NCBI RefSeq assembly: GCF_964204865.1
Contig: NC_135251.1
Coordinates: forward strand, 17,422,001-17,486,000
Length of the DNA: 64,000 bases
Source of the DNA: Styela clava
Lineage: Eukaryota > Chordata > Ascidiacea > Stolidobranchia > Styelidae
Direction of reading: 5' to 3'
Shown: positions 48,884-64,000 of the stretch, piece by piece
How positions within the stretch are numbered: position 1 is the first letter of the stretch
How the letters are laid out: the number at the start of each line of letters is the position of its first letter
Made by a program: the position numbers and the translations under genes
The notes under the pieces: model-generated
Database searches by the model: none
Seen by the model: only the letters and a program-made list of their open reading frames with translations
What the model was told of the DNA's origin: nothing

Positions 48884-51800
48884 GATTGCTATGTAAGTCA
48901 TAGGATGCTAGCATGTGGTGCTACTTCCAAAGTCGATCCCGGGGAGAAGTTTGTCTTCTCTACTAAAGTAAAAGAAGTATTATTTCCCAATCAGGTGTGT
49001 TCGATGTTTAATGCTGATTTTGTTGAGCACTGTGGCAATCAACAAAATATGTCAGCAGAAGACCACAGGTTTCTAAAAATTCTCTCAGATGGCATCACTA
49101 AAAAGGATGGCCATTACAAACTTCCATTACCTTTACGATCCCAACAAATCAACCTTCCAAATAATTTGCCTCTTGCTCAAAAAAGACTTGAGCAGCTGAA
49201 GAAGCGTATGCTTCGAGATCAGAAGTACAAAAATGATTATTATAAATTTATGTCGGACATCATTGAGAATTATGCTGAACGGGTGCCTGATGATGAAGTA
49301 AGTTTGAGCAATGGTAGTGTGAATTATGTTCCTCATTTGGGTGTGTATCATCCAAAGAAACCTGATAAAATTCGTGTTGTGTTTGACTGTTCTGCAAAAT
49401 ATGGTGGTGTGTGTTTGAATGATTATTTGCTTCCTGGGCCTGACCAGATGAACAGTCTTTTGGGTATTTTGCTCAGATTTCGTATGGAGAGAGTGGCTGT
49501 GAAGTGTGATATTAAAGCATTTTTTCATCAATTTTTAGTTGATGAACCGCACCGTGATCTGTTACGTTTTTTATGGTGGGATAATAGTGATATGACTGGT
49601 AACTTATGCCATTACAAGTTGAAAATTCACCTATTTGGTGCAATTTCATCACCTGGCTGTGCAAGTTTCGGGTTAAAGCATGCTGCAGATGATGGTGAGT
49701 CTTCTTTTGGTAAGGAAGCAGCAGACTTCATTCGTAATGAATTTTACGTTGATGATGGTCTGACTTCAAAGCCAAATGCAGAGGATGCTATTGAGTTGAT
49801 AAAAAATAGCACAAATTTGTGTTCGAGTGCTGGTTTAAATCTCTGTAAGATAATGTCTAATAGTCGGGAGGTTCTTGAAAGCGTTCCTCAATTGTCTGTG
49901 TCTCCTAGCGTGCAGTGTTTGGATCCAAAATCTGATCCCTTACCTGTTGAAAGAGCTCTGGGTGTGGACTGGTTAGTGGAGAGTGATTGCTTGTGTTTTC
50001 GTATTGACTCGAAGGTTACTCCTGTTACAAGGAGGGGAATTCTTTCCGCAGTCAGTAGTGTGTATGATCCCATAGGTCTGGTTGCACCAGTCATTCTTGA
50101 GGGTAAGAAAATCCTCCAAGCCTTGTGCAAGGATTGTTATGACTGGGACGAACCCATTCCTGAGATTTTCAGGGTTAAATGGGAAAAATGGCAAAAGGAT
50201 CTTTGTCATTTGGTGAATCTGAAAGTAGATCGTTGCTATAAGCCGGTAAATTTTGGTAATATCAAGCATGTGGAACTGCATCACTTTTCTGATGCCTCTG
50301 AAAGTGGTTATGGCCAGTGTACATACTTACGTCTGGTTAATGATTGTGGCAAAGCACATTGTGCCCTTGTAATTGGTAAGGCCAGAGTTGCTCCGTTGAA
50401 ACATGTTACAATTCCCAGGTTGGAATTGACTGCAGCAGTGGTGTCTGCCAGAATGAGTAATTTGGTTAAAACTGAACTAAAATTGAAAAATGCCACAGAG
50501 TTTTTCTGGGTCGATAGTATGGTGGTACTGGGGTATATACAAAATGAGAGCAAACGTTTCAATGTTTTTGTGGCTAATAGGGTGCAAACTATCCATAATT
50601 TTTCTAGTCCATCATCCTGGCATCATGTACCTACCAAGGCAAACCCGAGTGATGATGCGAGTCGAGGCTTGCAAGCAGACCAGCTAAATGCTGGTTGTAG
50701 GTGGTTGAACGGGCCAGAGTTTTTGTGGTGTGAAGGAAAATTTGTTCCTCCATTAGTAAAGCCTGAACAGAATGATGAAGTAATTTTAGAAGTGCAGAAG
50801 GAGATGAAGGGATGCTCTGTGCATCGAACCATCGCCTTCAAAGCTGACTGTTCTGGCAAAGATTTTGATATCTCTAGACTTAATATTTTCTCATCCTGGT
50901 TTAAAGCAAAACGTGCAGTTGCAAACTGTATTAAGTACAAGGATTTGCTCAAGAATCCTAAATCTGCCTTTCAGAAAGTTACTTCTGATGATTTGTGCCA
51001 GGCGGAAAATTTAATTATATTTTCCCTTCAGCGTTCATATTTTAGTAAAGATCTAAGTGTACTAAAGAATTCTGATTGCTCAGATCAAGTCTCATTTAAA
51101 AACCGGTTTTCAAGATTAGACCCCTTCCTTGATAACTCTGGCATTGTCAGAGTTGGGGGACGAATTCGAAACTCTATAGAGGAGTTTAAGGTAAAACACC
51201 CTGTTGTCTTACCTAGAAAAGGTCATGTCACAAGTATTATTATTCACCATTTTCATGTCCGTGGTGGCCACATGGGTCGTTATATGACTCTAAATGCTAT
51301 ACGGCAATCTGGTTATTGGATTTTGGGAGGCACTTCTGCTGTTTCTCAGCAAATACATGCTTGTGTTCCTTGTAAAAAAATTAGAGGTAACCCACATGGC
51401 CAGAAGATGGCTGACCTGCCAAAAGATAGGTTTAATTTGGACAGTCCGTTCACATATTGTGGCATGGATATCTTTGGGCATTTTTTTATTAAAGAAAAAA
51501 GGTCCATGTTGAAACGATGGGTAATTTTATTCATTTGCTTGTCATCACGAGCTGTACATCTGGAATCTCTGAATTCTATGAGCACAGACTCTTTTATCAA
51601 TGCTTTGCGTAGGTTCACTGCTCGAAGAGGCCCTGTGAAACAGCTACGCTGTGATTGTGGTAGCAATTTCATTGGTGCAAGTAACGAATTAAGAAAGGCT
51701 TATAAGGAATTTGATCAAGTCAAGATCAAAAATTTTCTCTTACAGGGTGAATGTGACTGGGTCGATTTCAAATTTGGGGTGCCAAATTCCAGTCATATGC

Positions 51801-52423
51801 AGGGTTTTGTTGAAAGGCAGATACGAACTGTTCGTTCTGCCTTGGAGCCCCTGTTTTTACAGTTTGGTCACATATTATGCGAAGAATCATTTCGCACTGT
51901 GTTAGTGGAGGCCGAGCAGGTTGTTAATTCGAAACCATTGGCAGTTGCTAATTTGAGTGATCCTCTGGCACCTGAACCACTGACTCCTAACCACATTTTA
52001 ACACTCAAGCCCAAGGTTTTGTTGCCACCTCCAGGTAATTTCCAAAAGTCTGATCAGTATCTTTTAAAACGATGGAGACGTGTACAATATCTTGTTAATG
52101 AATTTTGGTACAGGTACCGACGAGAATGCCTTCACCTTTTGCAAGAAAGACAGAAATGGGTCTTTCCAAAGAGAAATCTTGCTCTGGGTGATATTGTCCA
52201 TGTTATTGAGGATGGGTCTCCTAGAAATTCATGGAAATTAGGAAAGGTTGTTGAGGTTTTCCCCAGTGGTGATGGGCTAGTACGTAAAGTAAGACTTCAG
52301 CTTGCCACAAGTTTGTTAACAACCAATGGTAAGCGGGTTGGGGTCACAGCTTATTTAGACCGGCCTGTACACAAGCTTGTTCTTTTAATTGCCAATGAGG
52401 GTTCCAGGTCTGTGGAGGATTGA
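48884..52423 (+). pseudogene. BEL/Pao reverse transcriptase-RNase H-integrase half (interrupted)
   Basis: This frame continues the phase of the gag half across the hAT insertion and runs to a TGA at 52421-52423. The first internal ATG is at 48905. Near 49360 KIRVVFDCSA opens the reverse transcriptase, and YVDDGL near 49746 is its catalytic motif. RNase H starts near 50290 (HFSDASESGYG). The integrase has an HHCC finger (HHFHVRGGH near 51246, CVPC near 51364) and DDE-type motifs: Asp in GMDIFGH near 51465, Asp in RCDCGSNF near 51650, Glu in GFVERQ near 51813. A C-terminal DUF5641-like domain (DIVHVIEDG) lies near 52190. All catalytic motifs look intact. It is called a pseudogene only because the hAT separates it from its start. 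Confidence 0.9.
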
Positions 52424-52646
52424 TTGCATTACACATTTATTGTGTTAGTAACTTGAATTTACTTATTTACTGTGTTAGTAGTTGATTAATTTTATCACTA
52501 CGTTCTTATTGTGTTAATAATTTTTTGATGTTTTGCTATTTGCATATGTTTTGTGTGTTTCTATTGAACGTAATTGACGGGTTTACAACTTTTCTCACAA
52601 TTTGATACCTTTGTAATTTTATAAACTGCTTTCTGTTTTTCTCGTA

Positions 52647-52761
52647 TGTGGGGTTTCCCCGACGGTGGAGCCAATCGTTTTAGAACCTTTATAAAGCGTT
52701 TTTATATTTTCGCTTGTTATTACTTGTTTGTGGGGTTTCCCCGGCGGTGGAGCCAATCGTT
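52647..52761 (+). repeat. 82-bp tandem duplication in the BEL 3' untranslated region
   Basis: TGTGGGGTTTCCCC followed by GGTGGAGCCAATCGTT occurs at 52647 and again at 52729, between the end of the polyprotein and the 3' LTR. Confidence 0.85.
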
Positions 52762-52912
52762 ATGTTTTGACATTATTCAATTTGAAATGCTTAATGGTGC
52801 ACCGGCGGCGAAGCTTCACTTTGGTTTTCACAGTTGGTTCTTGTTTGTTTTTATTAAATAGAAATCAGTCCCCCTTGTACTTCCATACGAGAGGAACTGA
52901 TTTGGGGAGCCA

Positions 52913-53383
52913 TGTAGCGGTCATGATTCTAAACGGTGACCGCTATTATTATAACTAAACTGGCAACGGTAACTTAGGGCATTGAACCCTGACCATTTTG
53001 GTGTTGGCGGGATCTCTTTCGGCGTGAGCCGCTTGGAGGTAGGACGTATAAATTTGTATCTTAATCAATCGGGGGACCTTTGGTATTATTAATTAGGCGT
53101 AGTTTAAATTTACATCATATAATTCTATTTTCCTGTTTCATATAGTTATTATTGGTCCCTCCTGTGTAATAGCACTGTATTTTACCGGATTACTGTTTGA
53201 CAACTATTTCATCATTATTTGACTACTATTTTGACTCAACAATAAACATCTTTGGACAATCGTTTCGAACTTTGAAAGGAACTCAGACAGAACCGCGTCA
53301 TCAAAAATAAAGTGCCTGTACGATCTATTTATTCCAATCACCCTAACGAGCACATCGCCATCGTATGGTGCTGAGCCGTTATA
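52913..53383 (+). repeat. 3' LTR of the BEL/Pao element
   Basis: 471 bp, the same as the 5' LTR base for base as far as I can read. A purine-rich GATTTGGGGAGCCA just upstream is the likely polypurine tract. Confidence 0.92.
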
Positions 53384-53598
53384 TTTTTCACGCCGTTTAA
53401 TTTTTACTACCGTTTTTATTTTTCTACTCTATATATATACGATAGTGTACTCTTCACATCATGCCCTGATGAAGTTTTTTTGAATAGAAATTCGAAACGT
53501 CGGCAAATTATATCGTTTGCTATACACCGGTTGTGCTTTATTTATCTTTGACCTGAATATACCTGGTGGCAATCATGCGCTATGACAAAGTGAACGTT

Positions 53599-54793
53599 GA
53601 ATTATTTGATTTATATTTAAATTTCCGAAACACAGCTGAAAACTATGAATAGAATTCAAAAGCGCGAAAACTAGGTAATATTTACGACCACGCCTGAAAA
53701 TCTGTTTGAGTGAGAAAAGTGTCTGAGCGGATGCGAAAAATGGCATTGTTACGTCATTTTTGCATCTTGCTGATCGGCCAATGTTACGAAGTAAACAAGG
53801 AAGTCAATGCTCGGGGAAACATCCATAGATTCTCAAGTGAACTAAGATTCGTTTATGTTGATTAGGAAGCTCCAATGATAGACATTGAGCAAAACATGAA
53901 GACGTCAGATTTGATTTCGCGTTCTTGTCTATTAAATCAGAAAAGAGTCCATATACAGATCAGCTTATTCATCCAGACCTAAACCGATTATGGCTACCGA
54001 ATAAATGCAAAAATATGTTGTGCATTTGATGCAATCAATGTTCCCTCTAATTTTTTGTAGTATGTGGGCGCAGAAATTTTGGTGTGTGCGCACTTTTTTG
54101 GCAATGACTAATATTTGTGCAAAAACCAATGAAGAAATTTTGGCGTTCTAACCGGGTAATAAGTGGGCCAACAACAAACTTTCTCAACCTGCCAACCGAG
54201 CATATTGTCACATTACATCAAAATACGTCTGTGCGCAGTAAATCTATGCGTGTGCGCAGCCTCTGAAAGCTGTGTGCGCGCGCACACGCGCACACCTTAG
54301 AGGGAACACTGGACGCAATGTTCCATATGCGTATAATTCGTTGGTCGGCCATGCATACTTCTTACGCATGGTTAGTCTTCATTTGAATGGAAAGAATCAA
54401 GGATTACTTCATTAAATGTTATTTCTTCTTTAACCAATTAAATATGGCGTGAGGTGCTTATATCATGTTTCTTGACACGAACATAAATTCAATTTTTCAG
54501 CCCAAATTACCTTTTCGAGTATATAAAATCAAGTAAATGCGTTTATAATAAATCACTAATGAGATTAGAATAACTTTAAGTGCTGTACAAATGGTATAAA
54601 AAGAAGAAATCGGGACCTTGTCAAATTCAGAAAAACTATCTATGCATTGCGCTAAGCTCATAAATTGGTCCTAGGAGATATTTTCCGAATTAGGTTCTTA
54701 TATTTGCAAAGGGCGACCGATAGACTCGACTTAACTTGTGTGTTGGCAGCGGAACATTATAGTAGACTTCAGATTTTCCTATTTATTATAAAA
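53599..54793. other. Intergenic DNA upstream of the LDLa-type gene
   Basis: It contains a small hAT element (54036-54311) and otherwise unique AT-rich DNA. The promoter of the gene starting at 54794 should lie here but cannot be pinpointed. Confidence 0.5.
54036..54311 (+). mobile_element. hAT-type miniature element
   Basis: Inverted ends CAATGTTCCCTCTAA and, on the other strand, CAGTGTTCCCTCTAAGG. The flanking 8-mers GATGCAAT (54028-54035) and GACGCAAT (54312-54319) match at 7 of 8 bases. Inside, TGTGCGC repeats culminate in an alternating purine-pyrimidine tract near 54270-54292 that could adopt Z-DNA. At 276 bp it cannot encode a protein. Confidence 0.85.
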
Positions 54794-63729
<8,936 letters not shown>

Positions 63730-64000
63730 GTTGCAAAATAAACTCAATATTTCAGAGTATAATAGGGAAACTAGTATTTTGATTCAATCTAAATCTGATT
63801 TTCATGGGGCGTGAATTAGATTTTCATGCCTTCAACTGTAATTTCTTTTGTTTGATGAGGAGCTAATTTATATTTATGTCAATCAAAACATTTTTCACTG
63901 TTACTTACTGTTATTTAATATTGTTTGTTGACGCCACCTTAAAATGCTTGTGACACACGTGTGAGATATTGATATTTGAAGGTTAGCATCGATATTGGAC

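Larger units (their letters stand above)
40908..53383 (+). mobile_element. BEL/Pao LTR retrotransposon, interrupted by hAT copy B
   Basis: Two 471-bp LTRs bound an element of 12476 bp including the 4456-bp hAT insertion and its extra target copy. A 5-bp duplication TTTTT flanks it at 40903-40907 and 53384-53388, the usual size for BEL/Pao. Gene order is gag-like domain, zinc knuckles, protease, reverse transcriptase, RNase H, integrase in one frame. The frame shows no other stop or shift, so the copy was probably intact until the hAT insertion. It sits inside the right arm of the Penelope-like element. Confidence 0.93.
40143..53581. mobile_element. Penelope-like element with inverted arms, split by a BEL/Pao insertion
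   Basis: A 17-bp direct repeat, ATGACAAAGTGAACGTT, flanks the composite at 40126-40142 and 53582-53598. Inside it are two inverted arms of about 370 bp: 40143-40509, and 40649-40907 continued at 53384-53500. Between the arms, 40510-40648 holds the single copy of the GIY-YIG core. The right arm has an extra ~80-bp tail (53501-53581). Long variable target duplications and inverted terminal structures are known for Penelope-like elements. The reverse transcriptase region is missing, so this is a truncated, rearranged copy, about 0.96 kb without the BEL insertion. Confidence 0.8.

Overview
The window looks like nuclear DNA of an invertebrate chordate, most likely an ascidian tunicate; this is inferred from gene content, not proven. 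It is AT-rich, its genes are split into many small exons with GT/AG introns, and it is packed with DNA transposons and retroelements. No bacterial operon, CRISPR array, rRNA or convincing tRNA was seen. Exons below were placed by reading splice sites and keeping the reading frame across every junction.

Genes, left to right: (1) 3-2561 (+) is the 3' terminal exon of an unrecognised Ser/Arg-rich then very acidic protein. (2) 14080-16611 (+) is a six-exon secreted protein with two cysteine-rich modules and an M15-type zinc peptidase domain like bacterial and phage cell-wall peptidases. (3) 17471-25965 (-) is a complete twelve-exon shootin-1 orthologue of 632 residues. (4) 31864-39457 (-) is a complete ten-exon GTSF1/Asterix-like piRNA-pathway protein of 387 residues, with two CHHC zinc fingers and a long tail carrying two GRGR motifs. 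(5) 54794-63729 (+, runs off the window) is a secreted or cell-surface protein with several LDL-receptor class A-like modules.

The mobile DNA is unusually readable because many target duplications survive. Two related ~4.5-kb hAT-type elements (4378-12686 and 44420-48875, opposite orientation) each have perfect 8-bp target duplications. The first was invaded by a P-like element with a THAP-domain relic (7617-11407), which itself contains a small hAT element. The second interrupts the gag-pol frame of a young BEL/Pao retrotransposon with identical 471-bp LTRs (40908-53383). That retrotransposon in turn sits in a Penelope-like element with inverted arms (40143-53581). Smaller hAT elements, a fold-back mariner, a second Penelope relic and three copies of a hairpin repeat family fill introns and intergenic DNA.

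The genes do not form a pathway together. The GTSF1-like gene belongs to the transposon-silencing machinery and lies close to this transposon cluster, but nothing in the sequence links the two functionally. The most promising points for new biology are the extended GTSF1-like protein, the animal M15 peptidase with its cysteine modules, and the recently mobile hAT family that carries no visible transposase.
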